From contig NZ_AFWV01000013.1 in NCBI RefSeq assembly GCF_000223985.1, forward strand, positions 1 through 64,000: DNA of 64,000 nt, given 5' to 3'. This document shows, in pieces, positions 8,442-16,572 of the stretch. Source of the stretch: Thiocapsa marina 5811. GTDB lineage: Bacteria; Pseudomonadota; Gammaproteobacteria; Chromatiales; Chromatiaceae. Every line of letters begins with the position of its first letter. The first letter of the stretch is position 1. The position numbers and the translations under genes are program-made. The notes under the pieces are model-generated. The model saw nothing but the letters and a program-made list of their open reading frames with translations, was not told where the DNA came from and ran no database searches.

Positions 8442-9623
8442 TCAGCCGGGTCGCCCGTCCGGTCGGGGCGTGACCAGCATGGGTGCATGAACCCAGAGAA
8501 AGAGTCCGAAGGCGAGGATCCAGCAGAGCCCCGCGCTCATCAGCCAGGCGTGGTAACCGGCCGGGTAGATGAGCGGTGCGAGACCGCGCAGGCCCGCGGC
8601 AAGGTTGACGAGGACGAAGGCGACGATGGTCAGGCGAGCGGCCTGCATTGCTCGACCCGTGTGGCCGACGGCGACACGAGCCATCATCCCGAGCGTCACC
8701 ACGCCGATCGCCCCGATGGTCAGCGTATGCAATGCACCGCGAGCGGGCAGGGTGGTGAAGGCAGGCAGACCGTCGAGGATCAGGCCAAGCGCGAGCCAGA
8801 GCAGGCCGACATAGAGGATGGTCAACATGGGTGTTGTCCAGACACGTCGATCGTGCCAGCCGGCGATCCGCACCGACAGCACCAGGCCCAAAGCGATTGC
8901 GAAACCGCCCGCCTGAGCCCCGTAGGGCGCGATGAGGTCCGCGCACAGGAGTGCCGCGGCGAGGAGGAAGGTCAGGCGCTCGACCAACCTGAAGCTCTTG
9001 GGCTTGGCGCCGGCGATTCCGCGCTCGATGAAGAAGGGCATCACCCGGCCCGAGACCAGCAGCATCGTCAGGATAACCAGGTCCAACATCAGACGATGCC
9101 CCCGCGCCGCCCCGCCGGGGAGGACGCCGAGCACATCGAGATGGACCAGTGCGCTCGCGAGTGTCATGCCGGCAAACAGCAGCAAAAAGACGCGGTTCAC
9201 CGGATTGGGACCGAACCAGAGCGGCCGTCGCAGTGCGAAGGCCAGCACCGGGAAGAAGGCAAGATCCGTCAACGCGACCGCCAAGGGCGGCAGCCCGAGC
9301 CAGGGCATCAGACGCCCGGCCAGCCAGAGCGCGACCAACCCCGCGAGTGCCGGGCCGGTCGGCGTGTCCATGCCGCTCCAGTTGCGCACGGCGGTCAGGA
9401 GAAAACCGGCGATCACGGCCGCCAGATAACCGAAGAGCATCTCGTGGGCGTGCCAGGCCGGTCCGGCCAAATAGCCGGGCTGCGGGACATGGCCTGTCAG
9501 CATCGCGAGCCAGACCAGGACAGACACGACGGCAGCGATTCCCGCGGCCAGGAAGAACGGCCGGAAGCCGAGTGCGAGGACGCTGATCGATCTCTTGGTC
9601 TTGGTCAGCGAGTCGACACGCAT
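8442..9623 (-). CDS. nnrS: NnrS family heme-copper membrane protein
   Basis: Polytopic membrane protein (about 12 hydrophobic segments, 393 residues) of the NnrS family, which protects against NO-related nitrosative stress and is usually under NnrR/Dnr control. Diagnostic stretches are LGFRPFFLAAG near the N-terminus, GPAWHAHEMLFGY with paired His near residue 55, and the later HTLTIGAIGVVTLGMM. I chose ATG 9623 (AAGGA upstream) over a TTG at 9656. An FNR-type box lies 121 bp upstream at 9744-9757. Confidence 0.92.
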   Translation of the reverse strand: MRVDSLTKTKRSISVLALGFRPFFLAAGIAAVVSVLVWLAMLTGHVPQPGYLAGPAWHAHEMLFGYLAAVIAGFLLTAVRNWSGMDTPTGPALAGLVALWLAGRLMPWLGLPPLAVALTDLAFFPVLAFALRRPLWFGPNPVNRVFLLLFAGMTLASALVHLDVLGVLPGGAARGHRLMLDLVILTMLLVSGRVMPFFIERGIAGAKPKSFRLVERLTFLLAAALLCADLIAPYGAQAGGFAIALGLVLSVRIAGWHDRRVWTTPMLTILYVGLLWLALGLILDGLPAFTTLPARGALHTLTIGAIGVVTLGMMARVAVGHTGRAMQAARLTIVAFVLVNLAAGLRGLAPLIYPAGYHAWLMSAGLCWILAFGLFLWVHAPMLVTPRPDGRPG

Positions 9624-9743
9624 CGGGTTGGTTGTCCTTATCGGTGGTCGGCGCAACCCGGAGCGAGCGCGCGAGTGGGACGGCGTCCGGTCGTGGCGCG
9701 CTGTCGCGACCCTTCACCCTAGCGATGGCCTAGCGGTGCGTCC

Positions 9744-9757
9744 TTGATGCGGGTCAA
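9744..9757. promoter_or_regulatory. FNR/Dnr-type box upstream of nnrS
   Basis: TTGATGCGGGTCAA matches the FNR consensus TTGAT-N4-ATCAA in nine of ten defined positions. It lies between nnrS (minus, start 9623) and uvrC (plus, start 9825); nnrS is the likely target given the known regulation of that family. Confidence 0.7.
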
Positions 9758-9824
9758 GATGAAGCTCGTGTTGTCTCGAGGTTTGGTCTGGATCGGCATC
9801 GCTCGATTGCGCTCTAATCCGCAC

Positions 9825-11693
9825 ATGAACGACATCACTGCAGATTCAGCTGCCGAGGGCGCTCGGCCCGTACTCGACGTGCCCGCGCGCGCCCTCCTCG
9901 AACGCATCCCCCAAAGCCCGGGTGTCTACAGGATGCTGGATGCCGACGGCACCGTGCTCTATGTCGGTAAGGCGAAGAACCTCAAACGTCGCGTGTCGAG
10001 CTATTTCAGCCGAGCCCTGACGCGCCGCCTTCAGGTCATGGTGAGCCAGATCGCCGACATCGAGGTCACGGTGACCCGCACCGAGGGCGAGGCGTTGCTG
10101 CTCGAGAGCAACCTCATCAAGTCACTGCGTCCGCGCTTCAACGTCCTGCTGCGCGACGACAAGAGTTATCCCTTCATCTATCTCAGCACGCAGGACGACT
10201 TCCCGAGACTCGCCTTCTATCGCGGGCCGCGTAAATCCAAAGGGCGCCTCTTCGGTCCTTATCCGAGCGCATGGGCGGTGCGCGAGACGCTTCAGCTGCT
10301 GCAGAAGCTGTTCCCGGTGCGCCAGTGCGAAGACAGCTTCTTCAACAACCGCTCGCGGCCTTGCCTGCAATATCAGATCAAGCGCTGCAGCGGCCCCTGT
10401 GTCGGACTGGTCAGTCGCGAGGAATACGCCGAGGATGTAGCCCACACCATCCAGTTCCTCGACGGGCGCGCCGAGGAGGCGATCGCCGATCTCGGACGCA
10501 GCATGGAGCAGGCCGCGGCCGCGCTCGAATTCGAGCGCGCCGCCGTCCTGCGCGACCAGATCGCGACCCTGAGCCGTATCCAGCAGCGCCAATACGTGAG
10601 CGGGGAGGGTGGCGACCTCGACATCATCGCCTGCGCCCAAGCGGGCGGGACGAGCTGCGTGCAGGTCTTCTTCATCCGCGCCGGTCGCAACCTCGGCAAC
10701 AAGGCCTTCTTTCCGAAGACCCCCGACGAGACCGACGACGCGACCCTCTTGGCCGGGTTTCTGGCCCAGTTCTATGCCGACAAACAGATCCCGCCCGAGC
10801 TGGTGGTCAGCGTCGAGCCCGAGGAGCGCGAACTCCTGGAGACGGCGCTCTCGCAACGCGCCGAGCGGCGGGTGCACATCAAGTGGCGGGTGCGCGCCGA
10901 GCGCGCCCGCTGGCTCGAGATGGCCCGCGGCAATGCCGAGGTCGCGCTCAAATCCAGGCTCGGCAGCCAGGCCGGTTACGGGCGCCGCATCGAGGCGCTG
11001 CGCGATGCGCTCGATCTCCCCGAGCGACCCCAGCGCATGGAGTGCTTCGACATCAGTCACACCCAAGGCGAGCGCACCGTCGCCTCCTGCGTGGTCTTCG
11101 ACGGCGAGGGGCCGCGCAAGTCGGACTACCGCCGCTTCAACATCGAGGGCATTACCCCCGGCGACGACTACGCGGCGCTCCATCAGGCCCTGACACGGCG
11201 CTACACCCGGGTCAAGCAGGGCGAGTACCCGATCCCGGATATCCTCTTCATCGACGGCGGACGCGGCCAGATCCGCTCGGTCGGCGATGCGCTCCAAGAG
11301 CTCGGTATCGCCGGCGTGCAGGTCGTGGGTATTTCGAAGGGGCCTGATCGTCGCCCCGGAACCGAGCTGCTTTGGTTGTTGGACGTCGAGTCGCCGCTTA
11401 TACTGCCGAGCGATTCCCCCGCCATGCATCTGGTTGAGCAGATCCGCGACGAGGCCCATCGATTCGCCATCACCGGTCATCGCCAGCGCCGTGCCAAGGC
11501 ACGCACGACCTCTACGCTGGAAGGGCTCGCCGGGATCGGGCCACGTCGCCGCCAGCGCCTTCTGAAGCAGTTCGGCGGCATCCGCGGTCTGGCCCGCGCA
11601 GGGGTCGAGGACATTGCCTGCGTCGACGGCATCGGCCGACAATTGGCACAACAGATCTACGATGCCTTTCACGAGGAAGCCGCGGGGCCCTGA
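9825..11693 (+). CDS. uvrC: UvrABC excinuclease subunit C
   Basis: Makes the dual incision in nucleotide excision repair. At 622 residues it is of usual length. It has an N-terminal GIY-YIG nuclease domain (SPGVYRMLDADGTVLYVGKA, about residues 28-47), an UVR motif around 210-240 (FERAAVLRDQI), an RNase H-like domain beginning near RMECFDISHTQGE with conserved DGGRGQ around 475, and a C-terminal HhH pair. ATG 9825 gives the normal N-terminus; reading back to 9744 would run over the FNR box. It is followed 3 bp later by pgsA. Confidence 0.96.
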   Translation: MNDITADSAAEGARPVLDVPARALLERIPQSPGVYRMLDADGTVLYVGKAKNLKRRVSSYFSRALTRRLQVMVSQIADIEVTVTRTEGEALLLESNLIKSLRPRFNVLLRDDKSYPFIYLSTQDDFPRLAFYRGPRKSKGRLFGPYPSAWAVRETLQLLQKLFPVRQCEDSFFNNRSRPCLQYQIKRCSGPCVGLVSREEYAEDVAHTIQFLDGRAEEAIADLGRSMEQAAAALEFERAAVLRDQIATLSRIQQRQYVSGEGGDLDIIACAQAGGTSCVQVFFIRAGRNLGNKAFFPKTPDETDDATLLAGFLAQFYADKQIPPELVVSVEPEERELLETALSQRAERRVHIKWRVRAERARWLEMARGNAEVALKSRLGSQAGYGRRIEALRDALDLPERPQRMECFDISHTQGERTVASCVVFDGEGPRKSDYRRFNIEGITPGDDYAALHQALTRRYTRVKQGEYPIPDILFIDGGRGQIRSVGDALQELGIAGVQVVGISKGPDRRPGTELLWLLDVESPLILPSDSPAMHLVEQIRDEAHRFAITGHRQRRAKARTTSTLEGLAGIGPRRRQRLLKQFGGIRGLARAGVEDIACVDGIGRQLAQQIYDAFHEEAAGP

Positions 11694-11696
11694 CGT

Positions 11697-12272
11697 ATGT
11701 GGAATATCCCCAACCTTCTGACGATGCTCCGGATTGTCTTGATCCCGGTGTTTGTCGTCGTCTTCTACATCGAGGCACACTGGGCACCCTATGTCGCTGC
11801 CGCGATCTTCGGCGCCGCTGCCTTGACGGACTGGCTGGACGGCTATCTCGCGCGCCTCTGGGAGCAGACCTCGCCGCTCGGCGCCTTCCTCGATCCGGTC
11901 GCCGACAAGCTGATGGTCGCGGTTGCGCTCGTGCTGTTGGTCCAATACGACCCGCGCACGCTCCTGGCGCTCCCGGCGATCGTGATCATCGGACGGGAGA
12001 TCACGGTCTCCGCCCTGCGCGAGTGGATGGCCGAGATCGGTGCGCGCGCCAAGGTCGCCGTCTCGATGACCGGCAAGATCAAGACCACGGCACAGATGAT
12101 CTCGATCGTGCTCCTGATCCTGCGCGAGACTGTCTTCGGACCCTGGGTCTACGAGCTGGGCGTCGTTCTCCTCTACGTCGCGGCCGTCCTCACCCTCTGG
12201 TCGATGATGCTCTATCTGCGCGCGGCCTGGCCGAGCCTGTCCGGTCAGATCGATCGCACAGGGCGTGATTGA
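11697..12272 (+). CDS. pgsA: Phosphatidylglycerophosphate synthase
   Basis: Inner-membrane CDP-alcohol phosphatidyltransferase that makes phosphatidylglycerophosphate from CDP-diacylglycerol and glycerol-3-phosphate. The 191-residue product has the full catalytic signature DG-x2-AR-x8-G-x3-D-x3-D starting at DGYLAR near residue 49, plus several hydrophobic segments. It starts 3 bp after the uvrC stop. The uvrC-pgsA-tRNA-Gly order is common in gammaproteobacteria. A single repeat module follows 16 bp after the stop. Confidence 0.95.
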   Translation: MWNIPNLLTMLRIVLIPVFVVVFYIEAHWAPYVAAAIFGAAALTDWLDGYLARLWEQTSPLGAFLDPVADKLMVAVALVLLVQYDPRTLLALPAIVIIGREITVSALREWMAEIGARAKVAVSMTGKIKTTAQMISIVLLILRETVFGPWVYELGVVLLYVAAVLTLWSMMLYLRAAWPSLSGQIDRTGRD

Positions 12273-12288
12273 GTCCGGGCTCGGGACT

Positions 12289-12367
12289 TAAACCGCGTCC
12301 GGAGCCTGATACACAGGGTAAGCTCGACGTTTGACGCATCCACGGCCCTTGGCGGGAATGCGGTTTA
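12289..12367 (+). repeat. Solo left module of the TAAACCGCG repeat, copy B
   Basis: One 79 bp module bounded by TAAACCGCG and GCGGTTTA, without spacer or right module. Its internal stretches (TCCGGAGC near the start, GCATCCAC and CTTGGCG near the end) match the left modules of copies D and F. It lies between pgsA and the tRNA-Gly promoter. Confidence 0.8.
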
Positions 12368-12421
12368 GACCCGGCATGACCGGCCCGTGTCGAGGCGATG
12401 AAAGATCGATGCAATCGGGGG

Positions 12422-12449
12422 TTGACAGCATCGAGAAAGGCATTAAAAT
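12422..12449 (+). promoter_or_regulatory. Sigma-70 promoter of tRNA-Gly
   Basis: TTGACA at 12422-12427 and TAAAAT at 12444-12449 are separated by 16 nt. The predicted start is near 12456, just before the tRNA at 12463. Confidence 0.75.
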
Positions 12450-12462
12450 GCACGGCTCCAAA

Positions 12463-12537
12463 GCGGGAATAGCTCAGTGGTAGAGCACAACCTTGCCAAG
12501 GTTGGGGTCGCGAGTTCGAATCTCGTTTCCCGCTCCA
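12463..12537 (+). tRNA. tRNA-Gly (anticodon GCC)
   Basis: The acceptor arm GCGGGAA pairs with TTCCCGC (12527-12533), followed by discriminator T and encoded CCA. The D arm contains AGCTCAGTGGTAGAGC, the anticodon loop TTGCCAA gives GCC, and the T loop is GTTCGAATC. It has its own promoter upstream and terminator downstream. The arsenic region begins about 200 bp further on, but I see no repeated tRNA 3' end and no integrase. Confidence 0.96.
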
Positions 12538-12553
12538 AATCAAGCAAGAACCC

Positions 12554-12583
12554 AAAAGCCGGCCTCGTGCCGGCTTTTGTTTG
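12554..12583 (+). terminator. Rho-independent terminator after tRNA-Gly
   Basis: Arms AAAAGCCGGC and GCCGGCTTTT with a 5 nt loop, followed by GTTTG. The flanking A and T tracts could also stop transcription coming the other way from acr3. Confidence 0.85.
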
Positions 12584-12628
12584 TCCATTCCCGAAGGGCG
12601 CGTGCATTCCTTGCGCGACCTGGAACCA

Positions 12629-12661
12629 TTCGACGTCGACGTCGACGTCGACTTCGACTCG
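12629..12661. repeat. Short tandem GACGTC/GTCGAC tract
   Basis: Repeated CGACGT units (about four), flanked by TTCGAC variants, form a self-complementary GTCGAC-rich tract between the tRNA terminator and the 3' end of acr3. It could form a hairpin; no function is evident. Confidence 0.6.
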
Positions 12662-12744
12662 ACGCTCAACGAAAGGCGCTGTTTGCCTGCCGGCGGCCTT
12701 ATCTTGGTGTGCGTCGGTCTTGCTCGACCGCGCCTCGCCCGACT

Positions 12745-13899
12745 CTAGTTCCCGCCGCCGGACGAGCCGGCGCGCGCGGGAGCGGGTGCGATCGGCGGGC
12801 AGCACTCTTCGTAGGTCGGAATCCCGGGGCGCGACTCGTACCAGCCTTGGGTGCGCATGACCAGATTCACCACCAGCAGCATCACCGGCACCTCGATCAG
12901 CACACCCACGACGGTGGCCAGTGCCGCCCCCGAGTTGAACCCGAAGAGCGCGATGGCGGTAGCAACCGCCAGCTCGAAGAAGTTGCTCGCGCCGATGAGG
13001 GCGGAGGGACCGGCCACGCAATGCGGTGAGCGCACCGCCCGGTTGAGGAGATAGGCGAGTCCGGAGTTGAAGAAGACCTGGATCAGGATCGGCACCGCCA
13101 GCAGGGCGATGATGAGCGGCTGCGCGATGATCTGCTCGCCCTGGAAGCCGAACAGCAGGACCAGCGTGACCAGGAGCGCGATCAGGGAGAGCGGCTGCAT
13201 GACCGCCAGGACCCGACGCAACGTCTCGCCGCTTGGATCCTGCATCAGAAGGACGGTTCGCCAGACGTTCGCGATGATCAGCGGCACGACGATATAGAGC
13301 AGCACCGACAGCAGCAGGGTATCCCAGGGCACCGTGATCGCGGCCAACCCGAGCAGGAGTCCGACGATCGGTGCAAAGGCGAAGACCATGATGACGTCGT
13401 TGAGCGCCACCTGGGTCAGCGTGAAGTGCGGCTCGCCGCGCGAGAGGTTGCTCCAGACGAAGACCATCGCCGTGCAGGGCGCGGCGGCCAGCAGGATCAG
13501 CCCGGCAATGTAGGAGTCGATCTGCTCGGCCGGCAGCCAGGGTCGAAACAGCACGCCGATGAAGAGCCAGGCCAGCAGGGCCATCGAGAAGGGCTTCACG
13601 GCCCAATTGATGAAGAGCGTAACCCCGACCCCGCGCCAGTGTTCGGTCACGCCCTTGAGTGCCTTCAGATCGATCTTCAGCAGCATCGGGATGATCATCA
13701 GCCAGATGAGCACCGCGACCGGCAGGTTGATCCGTGCGACCTCGATCGCCGCGACCGCGTGGAAGACTCCGGGCGCAAGGTGACCCAGTCCGATGCCGAT
13801 CAGGATGCACAGGAAGACCCAGAGGGTCAAATAGCGTTCGAAAACCCCCATAGGTGCGCCGCCGGCATGTTTAGCCGTGGTTTCGCATTGGCTGCTCAT
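12745..13899 (-). CDS. acr3: Arsenite efflux permease, ACR3 family
   Basis: Inner-membrane carrier that extrudes arsenite. The 384-residue protein has about ten hydrophobic segments, the family Cys in AAAPCTAMVFVWSNLSRG (about residue 147) and NDVIMVFAFAPIVG downstream. The N-terminus (MSSQCETTAKHAGG) and the C-terminal EECCPPIAP tail carry extra cysteines that might bind As(III). It ends a minus-strand series with the rhodanese and aioRSX genes, but 210 bp separates it from the rhodanese. No arsR or arsC is in the window. The upstream gap contains only short unassigned frames. Confidence 0.93.
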   Translation of the reverse strand: MSSQCETTAKHAGGAPMGVFERYLTLWVFLCILIGIGLGHLAPGVFHAVAAIEVARINLPVAVLIWLMIIPMLLKIDLKALKGVTEHWRGVGVTLFINWAVKPFSMALLAWLFIGVLFRPWLPAEQIDSYIAGLILLAAAPCTAMVFVWSNLSRGEPHFTLTQVALNDVIMVFAFAPIVGLLLGLAAITVPWDTLLLSVLLYIVVPLIIANVWRTVLLMQDPSGETLRRVLAVMQPLSLIALLVTLVLLFGFQGEQIIAQPLIIALLAVPILIQVFFNSGLAYLLNRAVRSPHCVAGPSALIGASNFFELAVATAIALFGFNSGAALATVVGVLIEVPVMLLVVNLVMRTQGWYESRPGIPTYEECCPPIAPAPARAGSSGGGN

Positions 13900-14108
13900 G
13901 TTGCCCTCGCGGTTGGAATCGAGATGGGCGCGCCGGGCCCGAATCCGGATCGGCGCGCGTGCTGCCGAGGATCATATCCGGTCATTCGTATATATGGAAA
14001 ACCGAATTTCTAGACGTATGATCCTGGGCATGCTCAAGACCATCAAGCGCGTGACCCGCTACTCGGTCCCCAGCCGGAGATCGGCCTGGTTGACGTCGCG
14101 CTGATTAT

Positions 14109-15056
14109 TCAGAGCGCGAAGTCCCCGCCGTAAGGCTCGGATCCTTCAACGACCGGCAGAGTCAGCTCGTTGCCCCAGTGCGACCAGCCGCCGTTGTAGA
14201 GCCGGACGTCCTCGTAGCCCAGATGTTTGAGCTGCAGATAGGCCAGCCCCATGCGGAAGCCGTCGTGGCAGTAGACGTAGATCCGTTTGTCCTTGGGGAT
14301 CGCCGCATAGAGCGCGGCGAGGCTCTCGTCGCTCCGCCACTTGCCCGTCTGACCGTCCACCCCGTCGAGACTGACGATATTGATCGCCCCCGGGATGTGA
14401 CCGCCCATGATGGAGTGCCGGATCACCTCGCCGGTGTACATGTCGCTCGGGCGCGCATCGAGCAGGACCACATTCGGATCGCGACGCGAGACGACATCGT
14501 CGTAAACCGCCGGCCATTCGATGTAGAGCGCCGGATCTGCGTCCATCAGGGTCACCGTGCCGGGTGCTTTCGGCGGAGTCGGTTCCGTCGCCAGCTCGTT
14601 GAAGCCCGTCCATTCGAGGGTTCCGCCGTCGAGAATCTTCACCCGGTCCATGTCGAAGCCATAGAGGTCGAGCAGGAAATAGAGTCGCGCCGCCAGCGCC
14701 GTGCTGGAATCGTCATAGATCACGAGTGTCGAGTCGTCGTTCACGCCCCAGCCGCGCAGGGTCTCCTGGAAGGTCTCGCGGGAGGGGAAGCGCATGATCG
14801 GGCTGGCCTCGTTGTCGCCGAGATCCTTGAAGCGTTGAACCTGGACCGCGCCCGGAATATGTCCGACCGTGAAGAAACGATGTGGGTGATAACGAACCTC
14901 GAGAACGATCAGGTTCTCCTCGTCCAACCCGTCCGCGAGCCAATCGGCATCGACCAGAAAGTCCGGATCGGCGAACGTTTGGACGGGTGCAAGCGCCAGC
15001 GCAAACAGCGCCGCGAACCCGATGGGCAGAACGGCCCGATACAATCTGTGCGACAT
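14109..15056 (-). CDS. Periplasmic two-domain rhodanese (sulfurtransferase)
   Basis: Probable thiosulfate- or 3-mercaptopyruvate-type sulfurtransferase. The start at 15056 has AGGAG 6 nt upstream and yields 315 residues with a signal peptide ending near residue 28 (ALAPVQTFA). The N-terminal rhodanese domain (about 30-160) lacks a catalytic Cys (IYDDSSTALA at that position). The C-terminal domain (about 175-300) has it in YCHDGFRMG. It lies between acr3 and the aio regulators on the same strand, with gaps of about 210 bp on each side, which suggests a role in the arsenic locus, for instance with thioarsenicals. That role is inference. Confidence 0.85.
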   Translation of the reverse strand: MSHRLYRAVLPIGFAALFALALAPVQTFADPDFLVDADWLADGLDEENLIVLEVRYHPHRFFTVGHIPGAVQVQRFKDLGDNEASPIMRFPSRETFQETLRGWGVNDDSTLVIYDDSSTALAARLYFLLDLYGFDMDRVKILDGGTLEWTGFNELATEPTPPKAPGTVTLMDADPALYIEWPAVYDDVVSRRDPNVVLLDARPSDMYTGEVIRHSIMGGHIPGAINIVSLDGVDGQTGKWRSDESLAALYAAIPKDKRIYVYCHDGFRMGLAYLQLKHLGYEDVRLYNGGWSHWGNELTLPVVEGSEPYGGDFAL

Positions 15057-15270
15057 GATGGTCTCCTCTGATGGCGTGTTGAGCGTTGAGTGGTGCGGCG
15101 GTTCGGCCAGGGTGTGCGAACAGACGAGGGTAGGGGATGGGTCGATCACCGAGCCTTGCCTTCGCACCGGCGGTGAAGATGTAGACGTCTCGGTTGTCGG
15201 TCCTGTCGACCCGTTGGCTCCAGTCGGCTAACAGCTCGGATCGATCGGCTAAAACACACCTTTCGATGCA

Positions 15271-16572
15271 TCAGCGAGAGATGCCGTACCGCTTCATCTT
15301 CTGCCAGAGTGTCTTGCGGCTGACGCCGAGCGCAGCCGCTGCCTCGGAAAGGTTGCGATCCTGATCGGCGAGCGCGGCCAAGATCGCCGCGCGCTCGCCG
15401 GCTCGGGCCTGGGCCTTGAGCGCGGTCACCTCCGCGGAACCTCCTGGCTCGGCCTCGCCCGGCAGCCTGAGCGCGAGCCGTGTGCCGTCGCCCATGATAC
15501 AGGCTCGCTCCAGCAGGTGCCGGAGCTCGCGCACGTTCCCGGGCCAGTGATAACGCAGCAGCCGGCTGATGTCATCGTCTGTCGGACGGCGTTGCTCGTC
15601 CGGAAAACGACGTCCGAAGTCGTCGATGAAGCGCTCGGTGAGCCAGAGGATATCCTCCGGACGTTCGCGCAGCGGCGGGATCACGATCTCCAAGACGTTG
15701 ATTCGATAGTAGATGTCTTCGCGAAAACGCCCGCTACGGACCAGGCCCTCGAGGTCTTGGTGGGTCGCGAAAACCAGCCGAGCAGCGATCTCGATCTCGC
15801 GGTCTCCGCCGAGACGGATCAGCCGCCGCTGTTGGATGACGCGCAGCAGCCGCGGCTGCAGCGGCATCGGCATATCTCCGATCTCATCGAGAAAGAGCAA
15901 CCCATCGCCGGCGCGCTCGAACACACCCTGTCGCAGGGTGGCGGCGCCCGTAAACGCCCCCTTCTCGTGACCGAAAAGCTCCGATTCGATGATGCCCTCG
16001 GGCAGGGCCGCGCAGTTGATCGCGACGAAGTGTGCTCGCGGACACTGCAGCTGGTGCAGGCGCTGCGCGACGACCTCCTTGCCCACGCCGGACTCTCCGC
16101 GGATCAGTACCGGCGATTCCGGATGCCGCGCCGCGCGCTCCAGCTCGACCTCGATACGCTGCATGGCCGGGGACAGGCCGAGGCATGGGTCGTCGACGCA
16201 TGTCCTGTGCCGAGCAGGGGTCAGTGCGCGCAGGCGAGCGATCAGCTGTGCCGGATTCAACGGCTTGGTCAGATAGTCGGCCGCTCCCAGCTTGAGCAAC
16301 CGGACGGCATCGTCGATGGTGCCATAGCCGGTGATGAACAGGCACCGAGGCGGGTCCGCACTCTCCGCCAGGAGCCGCTCGAACAGATCGATACCCGACA
16401 TGTCCGGTAGATTGATATCGATGACGGCAAGCGCAGGTCCGGTCTTGAGCAGGACCGCGAGACCGGCGGCGCCGTTGCGCTGCCAGTCGACCTCGAAGCC
16501 CTCGAGCTCGAGACGCTGGGTGAGCGCCTCGCCCATGATGGCATCGTCTTCGATGAGGCAGAGTTTAGTCAT
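15271..16572 (-). CDS. aioR: Sigma-54-dependent response regulator AioR
   Basis: Predicted activator of arsenite oxidase transcription, phosphorylated by AioS. The 433-residue protein has a receiver domain (LCLIEDD, phospho-acceptor Asp in VIDINLPDMSG near residue 50, Lys in YLTKPLNP), an AAA+ domain with Walker A GESGVGKE and the sigma-54 contact loop GAFTGA near residue 205, and a C-terminal Fis-type helix-turn-helix (LSEAAAALGVSRKTLWQKMK). The ATG at 16572 overlaps the aioS stop. The name rests on its gene context with aioS, aioX and aioBA. Confidence 0.9.
   Translation of the reverse strand: MTKLCLIEDDAIMGEALTQRLELEGFEVDWQRNGAAGLAVLLKTGPALAVIDINLPDMSGIDLFERLLAESADPPRCLFITGYGTIDDAVRLLKLGAADYLTKPLNPAQLIARLRALTPARHRTCVDDPCLGLSPAMQRIEVELERAARHPESPVLIRGESGVGKEVVAQRLHQLQCPRAHFVAINCAALPEGIIESELFGHEKGAFTGAATLRQGVFERAGDGLLFLDEIGDMPMPLQPRLLRVIQQRRLIRLGGDREIEIAARLVFATHQDLEGLVRSGRFREDIYYRINVLEIVIPPLRERPEDILWLTERFIDDFGRRFPDEQRRPTDDDISRLLRYHWPGNVRELRHLLERACIMGDGTRLALRLPGEAEPGGSAEVTALKAQARAGERAAILAALADQDRNLSEAAAALGVSRKTLWQKMKRYGISR

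Noticed and set aside
13999-14104. A short frame upstream of acr3 that might be an arsR remnant
   Set aside because: The 35-codon product has no ArsR helix-turn-helix or Cys metal site, and another frame reads equally well. I could not support a gene.
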